A DNA stretch of 64,000 nucleotides from Leptospira bourretii (GCF_004770145.1 NZ_RQFW01000010.1:5001-69000), one strand, 5' to 3'; numbered from the stretch's first letter, positions 9,301 through 18,322 are shown. Made by a program: numbers and translations. The notes: generated by a model from the sequence alone, not told the origin.

Positions 9301-10527
9301 TCACACTTTGCTTGAAGATTGTTGCTTTAGTGATTCTTTTTTTGAATTGGCTTTTAGCCTTTCTTTCCAAAATAAAAACGGATACTCAATTAAGAGATAA
9401 AGTAAGTAACTGATGCAAAATGTAAGAAATAGAAAATTGATTACTGCTGAACCGTAATCGAACCAATTTACGGTGCCAATTTTGTTGATCTTGGCTGTTG
9501 CGCTCTTGATTGCCAGAATGGCAATCATACCATTCCAAAGATACATTGTATAACTTAAGCGGGCAATAGGTCTAAATATTTTAAATTCAAAGAAAGATTT
9601 TAAGATGTTTTTCTCTGAAAGGCAGAGTAAAAGAAGCATGCTGAAGATGATATTGTATCCGTTAAAAGAAAACACATAATAAAAAAATGGGAAACTATGT
9701 TGTGAAAAAAACAAAGTGGATCCATATCCGAGTAAAATGATTGGAATTAGAATATTTTGGAACCGTTTGATCAATGTTTGAATGTTCCAATGTAAATGTA
9801 AATCCATTACAATGACACCAGCAATCAGGTCATCGAATCGAAAATGGAAAGAGTGGGGATTCTGATATTGGGTTGCTGAATCGAAATAAGAGAGTATTCT
9901 AAAAAAAAGTGGAATTAAATACAAAAGGAAAAGGAACAACAATCGGCTCCCTTTTGTTAAACGAAAGATAAAAAATGCAGAGAGAAATGGAAGTATTAAG
10001 TAGAACTTTTCTTCTATTGATAACGACCAGGTGTGAACATTATAACTCTGAAAATAATCAGACATATATATCAAATCGTATTTAAAATTTTCTATTTGTG
10101 CTAGCACTGATTCGGTAGATGCAGCAAGTTCTGCTGACCCAGTCGCTTGTGAGTTCACTAGGGTTTCCGCGATCTTTAAGGCTACCAAATGCGCTAAGAT
10201 CAAATAAAAATAGTAGGCTGGAAATATTCTTAACGAGCGGTTAATGAAAAATAAACTGAAATTTATCCGATGATTTTTTTCCCATTCCTTCATTAGGCCA
10301 AAGGAAATTAAATAACCACTTAATACAAAAAAAAGGGCAACCCCTGATTGCAAACCCGGGTAGATAATTGCAATATATCCAGTAAACATCCCCGCAAACT
10401 CAAGGAAAGGAGATGTATGGAAAATCAAAATAATTAAAATCGCAAAAGCCCGAAGACCATTTAGAGATTCAATATCCCCGGCTCTATGTTTAAAAACAGA
10501 TAAAAAAGCATTTTTCAGCACTGACAT
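9301..10527 (-). CDS. Membrane acyltransferase, OafA/YrhL type (acyltransferase 3 family)
   Basis: A 408-residue polytopic membrane protein with about ten hydrophobic segments. The N-terminal GLRAFAILIILIFH contains the R/H pair typical of acyltransferase 3 family members, followed by SGYLISFGLMKE and the conserved NRSLRIFPAYYFYL and VHTWSLSIEEKFYLILP motifs. Family members O-acylate surface sugars, peptidoglycan or lipids using acyl-CoA; the acceptor here cannot be told. A second, unrelated-looking member is at 32192-33304. The gene stands alone, divergent from the sigma-factor gene. Confidence 0.85.
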   Translation of the reverse strand: MSVLKNAFLSVFKHRAGDIESLNGLRAFAILIILIFHTSPFLEFAGMFTGYIAIIYPGLQSGVALFFVLSGYLISFGLMKEWEKNHRINFSLFFINRSLRIFPAYYFYLILAHLVALKIAETLVNSQATGSAELAASTESVLAQIENFKYDLIYMSDYFQSYNVHTWSLSIEEKFYLILPFLSAFFIFRLTKGSRLLFLFLLYLIPLFFRILSYFDSATQYQNPHSFHFRFDDLIAGVIVMDLHLHWNIQTLIKRFQNILIPIILLGYGSTLFFSQHSFPFFYYVFSFNGYNIIFSMLLLLCLSEKNILKSFFEFKIFRPIARLSYTMYLWNGMIAILAIKSATAKINKIGTVNWFDYGSAVINFLFLTFCISYLLYLLIEYPFLFWKERLKANSKKESLKQQSSSKV

Positions 10528-10741
10528 ACTTACAATATTACCTACTGATTCTTGAAACCAAGGATCTTAAATTGGATCTGGGTAACAACATTCAAATTGA
10601 CTAAACTTTCCGAGACAAGAAATAAATATTGCTAATTCCCGATTCATTGGTTCCCTTTTTTGGGCTGAAATCGTAAAAAAAATAAAGGTTTCCTATCTTT
10701 TTTTTTGAACCAAATTGAAATGGGTTGGGACTTTTAATTGT

Positions 10742-11320
10742 ATGAATGACAAATCCTATATTGAACTTTTAAACCAAGCAAAGTCTGGTGATCTTCGTGC
10801 TTGGACGGTGGTACAGAACCGGTTCTCTCGTTTTGCGGTCAAATTTGCGTCAAAGATTATCGGTGACGAGGATCTTTCACAGGATATCGTGCAGGAATCA
10901 TTTTGGGATTTGTATCAAAATTTGGAAAAAATGACAAGCCCAGTAGCATTTCCTTCTCATTTGAAAAGAGCAATCATCAAACACAGTGACCGCATCTTGA
11001 GAAAGAAGGAAAATCAGAATTTAGTTTTTGTCGATCCGAATCAAATGGACCAAAACTCGGAAGAATTACATTCCACCTATTTTGAAAAAGAATGTTATGA
11101 AACGATTTTTCAAAATGTAAAAAAACTAGATCCCGACGATCAAAAGTTAATTGAACTCTATTACTATAAAAACTATTCGTTAGTTGAAATCTCAAGATCG
11201 GAAGGAAAAACTTTGTCTTTCATCAAAAAAAGACATTTATACCTCAAAAAAGTTCTCCGCAACGGAATTGGTGAAACGTTCCGACCAGAGGCACACTCTC
11301 AATTGATGATGGTAGCTTAG
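10742..11320 (+). CDS. ECF-like RNA polymerase sigma factor
   Basis: A 192-residue protein with sigma-70 region 2 at about residues 10-85 (DEDLSQDIVQESFWDLYQN) and region 4 at about 130-185 (LDPDDQKLIELYYYKNYSLVEIS followed by a recognition helix). Only regions 2 and 4 are present, as in extracytoplasmic-function sigma factors. ATG at 10742 is preferred over an in-frame TTG nine codons earlier because the domain begins immediately after it. No anti-sigma factor gene adjoins it. Instead the stop codon overlaps the AGGAGG ribosome site of a ClpP-family gene, so the two are translationally linked. Confidence 0.8.
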   Translation: MNDKSYIELLNQAKSGDLRAWTVVQNRFSRFAVKFASKIIGDEDLSQDIVQESFWDLYQNLEKMTSPVAFPSHLKRAIIKHSDRILRKKENQNLVFVDPNQMDQNSEELHSTYFEKECYETIFQNVKKLDPDDQKLIELYYYKNYSLVEISRSEGKTLSFIKKRHLYLKKVLRNGIGETFRPEAHSQLMMVA

Positions 11321-11330
11321 GAGGAATCAT

Positions 11331-11891
11331 TTGGAAACAACTCAAGTATATTCAAATGGGCAGATTGATAATGTGTATCTGGAACAAAGGAAAGTATTTC
11401 TCTGGGGAGAGGTCAACGATAACTCTGCAAGATATTTAATAGATCGTTTTTTATATTTAGAAGCTTTGGATCCCACAAGGCCAATTACCTTATATATCCA
11501 TTCTCCCGGAGGATCAACTTATGCAGGTTTGGCGATATTGGATGTAATGAAAAACCTCCATAATCCTGTTTACACCACTTGTTTGGGAATGGCAATGTCC
11601 TTTGGTGCTGTTTTACTTCTTTCGGGAACAAAGGGATATCGCTTTGCTTATCCGCATAGTAAAGTGCTCATCCACCAACCGCATGTGATGGGAGAGTTCA
11701 AAGGACCAGCAGAAGACATTCGGATTTTTGCCGAGTCTGTCCGGAGAGAAAAGGATTTGTTAAATGAAATTATGGCAAAAGCAACGGGCCAACCATTAGA
11801 GAAGATGAAGGAAGATACGGAAAGAGACACTTGGTTTTCCGCAACAGAAGCCATCGAATATGGTATCATCGATAAAATCATTGGAGCCTGA
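11331..11891 (+). CDS. clpP: ClpP-family serine protease
   Basis: A 186-residue ClpP-like protease subunit. The catalytic triad is visible: Ser90 in GMAMSFGA, His115 in LIHQP and Asp166 in ERDTWFSA. The SPGGSTYAGLAI oxyanion-hole segment is also intact. The start is a TTG at 11331 with a strong AGGAGG 7 bases upstream that overlaps the stop region of the sigma-factor gene. ClpP normally forms a double-heptamer barrel with an AAA+ unfoldase; no clpX or clpA is nearby. Leptospira is known to carry two ClpP paralogues, and the nucleophile motif GMAMSFG departs from the usual GxAASMG, so this may be the non-canonical copy. Confidence 0.85.
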   Translation: METTQVYSNGQIDNVYLEQRKVFLWGEVNDNSARYLIDRFLYLEALDPTRPITLYIHSPGGSTYAGLAILDVMKNLHNPVYTTCLGMAMSFGAVLLLSGTKGYRFAYPHSKVLIHQPHVMGEFKGPAEDIRIFAESVRREKDLLNEIMAKATGQPLEKMKEDTERDTWFSATEAIEYGIIDKIIGA

Positions 11892-11898
11892 TTTGATT

Positions 11899-11927
11899 TT
11901 CAGATTTTTTTAAATTCAAAATCTGAA
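11899..11927 (+). terminator. Hairpin downstream of clpP
   Basis: TTCAGATTTT at 11899-11908 pairs perfectly with AAAATCTGAA at 11918-11927 across a 9-base loop, starting 8 bases after the clpP stop. There is no long T run immediately after the stem, so it may be a weak terminator or a 3'-end protecting hairpin. Confidence 0.45.
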
Positions 11928-12009
11928 GGAACCAAACTCTAAAAAATTAGGAAAATCCATTTTTTTTTGGAATCTTTTTTCAAAGAGTTCCTATAAAATC
12001 AGATTCCCT

Positions 12010-13599
12010 ATGAAACATATTTTTTTGGTTTGTCTGATTTTTAGTTTTTGCCCCGTTTCTGCTGTGGATAAAGACATTTGGACGCAGGCAGATTCTTTGA
12101 TGAAACGAAAGGATTTTAAGGCTGCTTTTAAACTCTCCGAATCCATCATCGAAAAAGATCCGGAAGATGTTTTTGGATGGCAATTGCGATTGAATTCATC
12201 CTCCCAATTGGCAGATACCAAAGGTAAGTGGCCAAAGGAATGTGTTTTTTCTGCTTTGAAATATGCAGAGATTCATAAACCAGAAGAAGTTTCTAGTTTA
12301 ACAACCGCAATCTGGTGTTTGAATCATGAAAATCAATATTCCAGAATGGTGGAATTGATTCCCAAAGTCATTCCGTATGCCAGGGCAAAAGTTGGGGACG
12401 GAAATTATGCACTTCTTATTAATGTTTTAGCAGTCGCCTACGATAGGTTAAATGATCAGAAAAACGCTCGTTCTGTCTTGATGCAAGGTCTTAGTGAATT
12501 GAGTGGGACACCGGCTGCTTTGCATACAGGATACAATTTAGGGGATCTTTTTCGAGATGAAACCATGTCTTTGGAGGAAAGAGAAAATTGGCATAAACTT
12601 TTTTCCGAAAATCTTTTTAAAGATAAAAAGGATCATCCGCTGATTCCTTCCATAGCATGGAATACTTCTTTACTAACTGATCTTTATGTTTCGAAAAAAA
12701 AATATCAAGACGCTTTTGAAATAGTTTCCCTTTTATATCCCGAGATGGATACGCAACTCCTTGCCCATTGGAAATTTTTAAGGGACCAACTATACATCAA
12801 ATATCTTGGTCTTAAATTTAAAACCAAAAGGCTAAAGATTCCTCCACGAAAAACTTTGAAGATGGTGTTTTTAGTGATTCCAAAAACACGAATGAAAGGG
12901 GATTTGCCATCTCAAGTAGCAAAATTTCAAAATTTAGATTCTGATTTGAATCCAAAAGATGTTTCTGATCTCCTTTTGAGTTTTGAATATTTTCGAGATT
13001 CTTTTGAAGACCTTTCCAACGGAATCCATTGGGATCATGAAGTTTTGCAAACCAACTCAGAAATTCAAAATACAAATTGTATTGATGATCGTTTTCGTTT
13101 TGTGATGCAACCTTCCATTGGTTCCATTGTTCCCCAACTTTCCGAAGACCAACTGAAAACCATAAAGGCTGCAGATGGTGTCATCTTAGTTTGGGCAGGC
13201 ACTCGCCAACCGGATGGAGTGCTCATCACCAATGGAGGTGGGACAGAATGGAATTATGGAACGGAGACAGATCCGGAGGTTCGTTTGACCATTCTCTCTG
13301 ATTCAAATAAAAAAATTGCAAGTGGTAATCATGCCAATCACCCCATCTTTATCTATCATGAATTGTTTCATGTTTTAGAATGGGCGTATCATCAGTCAAA
13401 ATTTCCGAAAGAGAATCATCCTTACCAAAGAAGAAAAGTTTGGCCTTATGATTATCAAGGTGAAACGGAATGGGATTTTTATTCAGAGACCTTTCAAAAA
13501 CGAATGAAAAAAGAAGACAACCTAGATCGTGTTTATTGGCAGGGCAGAAAAGAAGGGTTTTATGGTATTCTTGTGAAAGAACAAGGGAAATCAAAATGA
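12010..13599 (+). CDS. Exported HExxH putative zinc-metallopeptidase with helical repeat N-terminus
   Basis: A 529-residue protein with a signal peptide (IFLVCLIFSFCPVSA). Residues about 25-260 are helical and TPR-like (ADSLMKRKDFKAAFKLSESI, YDRLNDQKNARSVLMQGLSE). The C-terminal half contains HELFH at residues 450-454, the HExxH zinc-binding signature, inside IYHELFHVLEWAYH, followed by acidic candidates for a third ligand such as ETEWDFYSE near residue 490. I do not recognise a named family. A secreted or periplasmic peptidase is a fair inference. The 118-base gap after clpP suggests a separate unit. Confidence 0.6.
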   Translation: MKHIFLVCLIFSFCPVSAVDKDIWTQADSLMKRKDFKAAFKLSESIIEKDPEDVFGWQLRLNSSSQLADTKGKWPKECVFSALKYAEIHKPEEVSSLTTAIWCLNHENQYSRMVELIPKVIPYARAKVGDGNYALLINVLAVAYDRLNDQKNARSVLMQGLSELSGTPAALHTGYNLGDLFRDETMSLEERENWHKLFSENLFKDKKDHPLIPSIAWNTSLLTDLYVSKKKYQDAFEIVSLLYPEMDTQLLAHWKFLRDQLYIKYLGLKFKTKRLKIPPRKTLKMVFLVIPKTRMKGDLPSQVAKFQNLDSDLNPKDVSDLLLSFEYFRDSFEDLSNGIHWDHEVLQTNSEIQNTNCIDDRFRFVMQPSIGSIVPQLSEDQLKTIKAADGVILVWAGTRQPDGVLITNGGGTEWNYGTETDPEVRLTILSDSNKKIASGNHANHPIFIYHELFHVLEWAYHQSKFPKENHPYQRRKVWPYDYQGETEWDFYSETFQKRMKKEDNLDRVYWQGRKEGFYGILVKEQGKSK

Positions 13600-13610
13600 A
13601 TGGGAAACAT

Positions 13611-13635
13611 CCACTTCCTTAAAAAAAGGAAGTGG
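13611..13635. terminator. Bidirectional terminator hairpin between convergent genes
   Basis: CCACTTCCTT at 13611-13620 pairs with AAGGAAGTGG at 13626-13635 around an A5 loop. It lies 12 bases after the stop of the HExxH gene and 11 bases before the end of the convergent SH3-domain gene, so it can serve both strands. Confidence 0.7.
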
Positions 13636-13645
13636 AATAAATGTT

Positions 13646-14329
13646 TTAGTCTCCACCTTGAATGAAAAAAATCATCTTCCAGTTTTTGTTTTTTTTGGAA
13701 AAACCAACACGATGGTCCATGGGGCTTCTTAGGTATTGTTCACAAACATATCCAACTTGTCCGTCGGAAATACAAACTTTACTCCAATTGCAGGGTTCGT
13801 TCGGATCAGGTTTTAGTGTTTCATCATATTCGTTTTTAACAAACTCCCAGCTAAGCTGTGTTAGAACTGCGCCTTTTTTGGATGGTTTGTTCCGAATATT
13901 CACAGTGTTTCCAGTGATGAGTGAAAAACTATAAGAATCAACAGATTCAGGAGTTTGGGTAAACAAAAAGGGTGCTGACCAAATATTATCTTTATAAGCA
14001 AAACCAAGATTGACGGTTTGCGAAAAAACGTTCCAAAAATCGGATTTTTTGGGATTTTTATCCAAATTCCAATACTTAAAAAATTTTGTTTTTCCCATTC
14101 CATCTTCAGAAAAATCAAAAGAAATTTGTGGGTCCACAATGGATTCGATAAACTTTATATCTTTGTCTTGGATTGCTTTTTCTAACTTTTGTTTGAAGGA
14201 AAAAAAATCTTTATCTTCTCTCGATGTATCCGTAGGTTTTAAAAACACGGGATCAAAAGGTTCGCAAGGGAGGATTTGAGAAAAAGTTGAGGTGAGTGCA
14301 ATTAAAATAATACCGATAAAAGATTTCAT
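13646..14329 (-). CDS. Exported SH3-domain protein
   Basis: A 227-residue protein with a signal peptide (GIILIALTSTFSQILPCEP; a cysteine follows but the lipobox is poor). Residues about 135-205 form a bacterial SH3-type domain: TGNTVNIRNKPSKKGAVL, then W.KVCISDGQVGYVCEQYL. Such domains bind cell-wall peptides or mediate protein contacts in the envelope. The remaining N-terminal region is not recognised. Monocistronic. Confidence 0.65.
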   Translation of the reverse strand: MKSFIGIILIALTSTFSQILPCEPFDPVFLKPTDTSREDKDFFSFKQKLEKAIQDKDIKFIESIVDPQISFDFSEDGMGKTKFFKYWNLDKNPKKSDFWNVFSQTVNLGFAYKDNIWSAPFLFTQTPESVDSYSFSLITGNTVNIRNKPSKKGAVLTQLSWEFVKNEYDETLKPDPNEPCNWSKVCISDGQVGYVCEQYLRSPMDHRVGFSKKNKNWKMIFFIQGGD

Positions 14330-14570
14330 ATTTAACTTTTCCTAATATTTGGTAGCCGTTTGTGATTTTGCCTATCATGAGGATTGAGGTAATCCAAAGG
14401 CAACCAAAAAAACGAAGTTTAAAATCCACAACAGAGATACAAAAAACCCGGTTTTCGCTACAACATGGGTAAAGAAAAATGAAAAACACCCTCAAAAGGA
14501 AGGGACTCCAATTTACTTTTTGTTCCATTGGTTGCGTCTAAACTGAGATTCATTTTCTGGAGAGAAGTAT

Positions 14571-15683
14571 TTGCGATATTTACCATTCTATCTATTCTTA
14601 TTTTTTACCTTTTCCCTTACCCAGTGCAAAGCCTTCGGCAAGGATCCGGAAGGTTCCCACCTTGAAAAAATAAAAACATCCACTCATTATGACCAAACTC
14701 GTGAACAATTTGTAAATCGTAGACCAGATGTTTTAGAGAAAATGCGAGAGAATCAAAACTTCTTCTCACTTTTTTTTAAATTTATGTTTGGTGGAGACAA
14801 ACACCAAAAACCAGATGTGAAGTTACCCGAAGAAAAACCAGACTTCTCTGAGTTTTTAAAACCGGATGAAAACATAAAATTCATTTGGTTTGGGCATTCC
14901 ACCTTTCTTGTGAATATCGAAGGGAAACTTTTGTTTTTTGATCCCGTGTTTTCGGAGTCTGCCGCCCCTTTTAGTTTTATGGTAAAACGATTTCAAGATG
15001 CAGTGGTCAAGTTAGAAGAACTGCCTCCAATTGATTATATCATTATCTCTCATGATCATTATGATCATCTGGATATGCAAACCATAGAATTTTTTAAATC
15101 AACAAAAACAAAGTTCATCACACCTCTCGGGGTTACTTCTCATATGAAAGAATGGGGTGTTCCTGATGATCGCCTAACGGAGTTAGATTGGTGGCAAAGT
15201 TTGGATCTGGGAAAACTAAAAATTGTTTGTACACCTGCCCAACATTTTTCGGGAAGGCGAGGAATGAATGGAAATAAAACTTTATGGTCCTCATGGACTG
15301 TGATTGGTGAAAAAGAAAGATTCTATTTCAGCGGTGACTCCGGGTATGATGTACATTTCAAAGACGTTGGCGATAAATTTGGTCCATTTGATTTAACATT
15401 TATTGAAAATGGACAATACAATCCGATGTGGGAAGCAGTCCATGTATTGCCGGAACAAACTGCGAAAGCACATTTGGACTTAAGAGGCAAACGACTTGTG
15501 CCAGTCCATTGGGGAATGTTTAATTTGTCTTTGCATAGTTGGTATGAACCGGCTGAATCATTGGAAAAACAAGCCGAGGTTTATAAAATCGATCTTCTAA
15601 CACCAAAATTTGGGCAAATTGTGAAAATTCGTGAACCCAACCTAATGGAGCGTTGGTGGAAAAAATTCATCCAATCGGAATGA
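14571..15683 (+). CDS. Metallo-beta-lactamase-fold hydrolase, NAPE-PLD/UlaG type, lipoprotein
   Basis: A 370-residue protein beginning with a lipoprotein signal (LFFTFSLTQC, Cys19). The metal-binding motif SHDHYDHLD places His161, His163, Asp165 and His166 in the HxHxDH arrangement; IWFGHSTFLVNIEG, a TPAQHFSGR site and the final PVHWGMFNLSLH match the NAPE-phospholipase D-like branch of the family. The likely role is hydrolysis of a phospholipid or cyclic ester in the periplasm or outer membrane; substrate unknown. The start is TTG at 14571 with GGAGAGAAG just upstream, because no in-frame ATG precedes the signal peptide. Confidence 0.8.
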   Translation: MRYLPFYLFLFFTFSLTQCKAFGKDPEGSHLEKIKTSTHYDQTREQFVNRRPDVLEKMRENQNFFSLFFKFMFGGDKHQKPDVKLPEEKPDFSEFLKPDENIKFIWFGHSTFLVNIEGKLLFFDPVFSESAAPFSFMVKRFQDAVVKLEELPPIDYIIISHDHYDHLDMQTIEFFKSTKTKFITPLGVTSHMKEWGVPDDRLTELDWWQSLDLGKLKIVCTPAQHFSGRRGMNGNKTLWSSWTVIGEKERFYFSGDSGYDVHFKDVGDKFGPFDLTFIENGQYNPMWEAVHVLPEQTAKAHLDLRGKRLVPVHWGMFNLSLHSWYEPAESLEKQAEVYKIDLLTPKFGQIVKIREPNLMERWWKKFIQSE

Positions 15684-15720
15684 TTCTAAGCGAATTGGGA
15701 CGGAAGTTTCGGTTAGGCGG

Positions 15721-15747
15721 AGGAACCACCGCAGTCTTTTGGTTCCT
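15721..15747 (+). terminator. Hairpin downstream of the MBL-fold gene
   Basis: AGGAACCA at 15721-15728 pairs with TGGTTCCT at 15740-15747 over an 11-base loop, 38 bases after the stop codon. Pyrimidine-rich sequence (TCTACCCTTTG) follows but not a clean T run. Confidence 0.4.
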
Positions 15748-15849
15748 TCTACCCTTTGTAGCGAAATTCAATACAAATTAAGGTTGGATCGAGGTGACAA
15801 AAAAAATCATTCCTTGTTTTACTAATAATTGTTAAATGAAAAATGCGAT

Positions 15850-15878
15850 TTGACACAACATTCGTAAATTCGAATGAT
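15850..15878 (+). promoter_or_regulatory. Probable sigma-70 promoter of the repeat lipoprotein gene
   Basis: TTGACA at 15850-15855, 17-base spacer, AATGAT at 15873-15878. The -10 box matches consensus at only four of six positions. It overlaps the first possible ATG (15874), which supports the downstream ATG at 15910 as the real start. Confidence 0.4.
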
Positions 15879-15909
15879 GAGTGTTAAATTTTATTTTTGG
15901 TGTTCTAAA

Positions 15910-16932
15910 ATGAGAAAATTTTTCCTTTCCGTTCTTGTATCAAGTTTACTAATTCTTTCTACCTTCGGTTGTACGCCGAAGTCAGACAATAATGATTCCC
16001 TAGCATTACTTTTGCTTGGGGCAGGGGCTTCGGCGAACAGTTCTTCCGAAGACTTAAGTTGTCAAAATAAAACACTCAATTGGACGATTCGCACTCCTGC
16101 AGAAGCAAACACATGGCTTGCTGTCAAATTTGGAGACAATCGCTTTGTGGCAATTGCTACAAATGGAACAACTCCTGCGATGGTTTCCGCCGACGGAATC
16201 ACTTGGACAGGGCATACTCCGCCGACTGGTGGGTCATTTACTACACTCGCACATGGCAATGGAATGTTTGTGACAACTTCACCATCTGTTTTCACAACGA
16301 AAGTGATGTCATCCCCTGATGGAGTAACTTGGACAAACAGAACTTCTCCTACTCCTAACTGGCAAAGTATCACTTTTGGCAATGGAACGTTTGTGGCAGT
16401 TGCTAACAATACTACTGAGAGAGCCATGACTTCTCCTGACGGAATTACTTGGACTGGTCGTACTCCTCCTGAAGATACATGGTCTCACGTTGGATATGGG
16501 AATGGACTTTTTGTAGCTCTAGCTACTTCTGGAAAAGTCATTACTTCCCCTGACGGGATCGCTTGGACACCACGCAGTGATGTCCAAGCGAACCAATGGA
16601 ATTCCATAGCTTATGGAAATGGACTTTTTGTGGCGGTTAATTCTAACGGGGCCAATCGAGTCATGACTTCTCCTGATGGAATCACTTGGACACCACGTAC
16701 TGCCACTGAACAAAACTCATGGCTTTCCGTCACTTATGGGAATGGTCTTTTTGTGGCGATCGCTCAAGATGGAACCAATCGGATTATGACATCCACAGAT
16801 GGAATCACTTGGAAAGCACAAACTGCCCCAGAGCAAATTTTATGGAGATCTATTACTTTTGGAAAAAATACTTTTGTGGCAGTTTCTGCAAATGCCCCTT
16901 CTTCTAAAGTGATGACCGCTTCCTGCGATTGA
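15910..16932 (+). CDS. Lipoprotein with tandem propeller-like repeats
   Basis: A 340-residue lipoprotein: the signal SSLLILSTFGC lipidates Cys21. After a short linker come six repeats of about 45 residues with the pattern W.S..YGNGLFVAV...N..RVMTSPDGITWT.RT, reminiscent of BNR/sialidase-type or photosystem-stability-factor-like beta-propeller blades. Six such blades could close a propeller. ATG at 15910 gives a standard signal peptide; an ATG twelve codons earlier overlaps the promoter. Function is unknown; exposure on the cell surface or in the periplasm is inferred from the lipobox. It is the second repeat lipoprotein in the window, unrelated in sequence to the FG-GAP protein. Confidence 0.7.
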   Translation: MRKFFLSVLVSSLLILSTFGCTPKSDNNDSLALLLLGAGASANSSSEDLSCQNKTLNWTIRTPAEANTWLAVKFGDNRFVAIATNGTTPAMVSADGITWTGHTPPTGGSFTTLAHGNGMFVTTSPSVFTTKVMSSPDGVTWTNRTSPTPNWQSITFGNGTFVAVANNTTERAMTSPDGITWTGRTPPEDTWSHVGYGNGLFVALATSGKVITSPDGIAWTPRSDVQANQWNSIAYGNGLFVAVNSNGANRVMTSPDGITWTPRTATEQNSWLSVTYGNGLFVAIAQDGTNRIMTSTDGITWKAQTAPEQILWRSITFGKNTFVAVSANAPSSKVMTASCD

Positions 16933-16970
16933 TCCTTTAAGACTAATTTTTTTTTACCAACCAAATCATT

Positions 16971-17003
16971 CCTAAACCACCCCTCTAGTAGAGGTGGTTT
17001 AGG
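16971..17003. terminator. Hairpin between two lipoprotein genes
   Basis: CCTAAACCAC at 16971-16980 pairs with GTGGTTTAGG at 16994-17003, and the loop holds a further CTCT/AGAG pairing. It lies 39 bases after the stop of the preceding gene. An A-rich tract follows on the plus strand, so it is not a classic intrinsic terminator. Confidence 0.5.
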
Positions 17004-17080
17004 TGACAAAAAAAGGATCAGAATGGGGAACCAAATTTAAAGAAATTTGACCTACTTAGAAAATAATAAGTAGGTATTCT

Positions 17081-17614
17081 ATGCGTAAGCTGTTGATTGT
17101 TTTTCCCATTCTCTTTGTATGTTTTCTCAGTTGTTCTTCCAATGAAGAAAACGATTTAATTCCAGGTACAAAACTCACTGGTGATCCGGTTGCCGATGCA
17201 CTCGTCCTTGCGGTGTTAACAAACCCACCTTGTTTCTTCCTAACAACAGCAAATGCGAATACTCCTATCCTATTGGGAGAAGGACAAACTTCGATTTGTA
17301 GCAACCAACTTGTGAACGGAACTGTCCAAATACAAAAGTCCGGCACATATGAAGTTTCTGGCAGTGCAGGGCGACAAACTTTGAGTTCTTCCAATTGTAA
17401 TTCCACAAGATTCGATTATCATGTTTTTCTAAAGGATGGAAACTCAGATCTGTTTTCCACTAATTCGGGCCAAACCCTAACTCTTTCCCTAGAAGCCGGA
17501 AAATCATATTCCATTCAGTCGACTGGGTTAGTGGATCCTTCCGGTTACCAATGCCAAGGTAGGCCCGTATCTTCCAGTATCACCCCATACAGGATCAATT
17601 TACGAAAACTTTAA
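17081..17614 (+). CDS. Hypothetical lipoprotein
   Basis: A 177-residue protein with a clear lipoprotein signal (ILFVCFLSC, Cys18) followed by a Ser/Asn-rich linker. The remainder is rich in Ser, Thr and Gly with several cysteines (NPPCFF, SICSN, SSNCNS, GYQCQG), suggesting a disulfide-bonded beta-rich domain. I recognise no family. It follows the repeat lipoprotein on the same strand but is separated by a hairpin, so it is probably transcribed separately. Confidence 0.6.
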   Translation: MRKLLIVFPILFVCFLSCSSNEENDLIPGTKLTGDPVADALVLAVLTNPPCFFLTTANANTPILLGEGQTSICSNQLVNGTVQIQKSGTYEVSGSAGRQTLSSSNCNSTRFDYHVFLKDGNSDLFSTNSGQTLTLSLEAGKSYSIQSTGLVDPSGYQCQGRPVSSSITPYRINLRKL

Positions 17615-17734
17615 GGGAATGAATGTTTGAGTTTTCAAAAGGATTTTAAAAAAGTTCCCTAAGGTTTTAGGTAGTATCCGCAATTGCGGGAACCTCCCAT
17701 CGCATCTCTGTTAGTTTTTGTTTAGAATGGCAAC

Positions 17735-18247
17735 ATGATACGTTTGATTTGGTTTATGTTGCCATACTTTCTTACCTGTGTTACATTTGGTTCTTTATTC
17801 CAATGTACCCCAGTGGATAAAAAATCATATTTTAAAGGGTTTTATTATACCTTGGACAAACGACCGCATGGGCAACTGGCGTATGCAGAAAAACATGGAT
17901 ACAATTCTGAATGTTTGGTTTTGATGGAAGGACCTGTCCCCAGTCGTATGGAACCTTGTGCCATTGGAGATAGGCGATCAGTAAGAGATATGTACCAGGA
18001 ATCTGAGGTGGTAGTGGAGGGTGATTTTTTCCCGATTGAATGGTCCTTTGCAGGTTATGGATATGATTTACATGTCACAAATGATTACTATCAAAGTATT
18101 GTTTTCTTTTCCAGTTATTCACAAAGAAGAGGACTCTCTCGGTTTTCACCCTGGTATTACAGACGTGATATGTATGGACCAGAAGTGATGCGTTACAACC
18201 CAGTCTACCCGTATCGGATCACTCCTTTTTATACAGGAGGTCGTTAG
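17735..18247 (+). CDS. Hypothetical lipoprotein, Tyr-rich C-terminus
   Basis: A 170-residue protein with a hydrophobic N-terminus ending in FGSLFQC, a plausible lipobox with Cys24. The C-terminal third is rich in Tyr, Arg and Pro (SPWYYRRDMYGPEVMRYNPVY). No known domain is recognised. A 12-base palindrome CCGCAATTGCGG lies in the preceding gap near 17679. Confidence 0.5.
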   Translation: MIRLIWFMLPYFLTCVTFGSLFQCTPVDKKSYFKGFYYTLDKRPHGQLAYAEKHGYNSECLVLMEGPVPSRMEPCAIGDRRSVRDMYQESEVVVEGDFFPIEWSFAGYGYDLHVTNDYYQSIVFFSSYSQRRGLSRFSPWYYRRDMYGPEVMRYNPVYPYRITPFYTGGR

Positions 18248-18254
18248 AAGATTT

Positions 18255-18270
18255 CCGATTGACGAATCGG
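18255..18270 (+). terminator. Small hairpin after the Tyr-rich lipoprotein gene
   Basis: CCGATT and AATCGG form a 6-bp stem with a GACG tetraloop eight bases after the stop, followed by an A-rich tract. A terminator or 3'-end hairpin is possible. Confidence 0.3.
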
Positions 18271-18322
18271 GAAAAATTCTAAAAAAATTTAGATACAAGT
18301 TTAAAGTTTTTGTGAACCCAAT

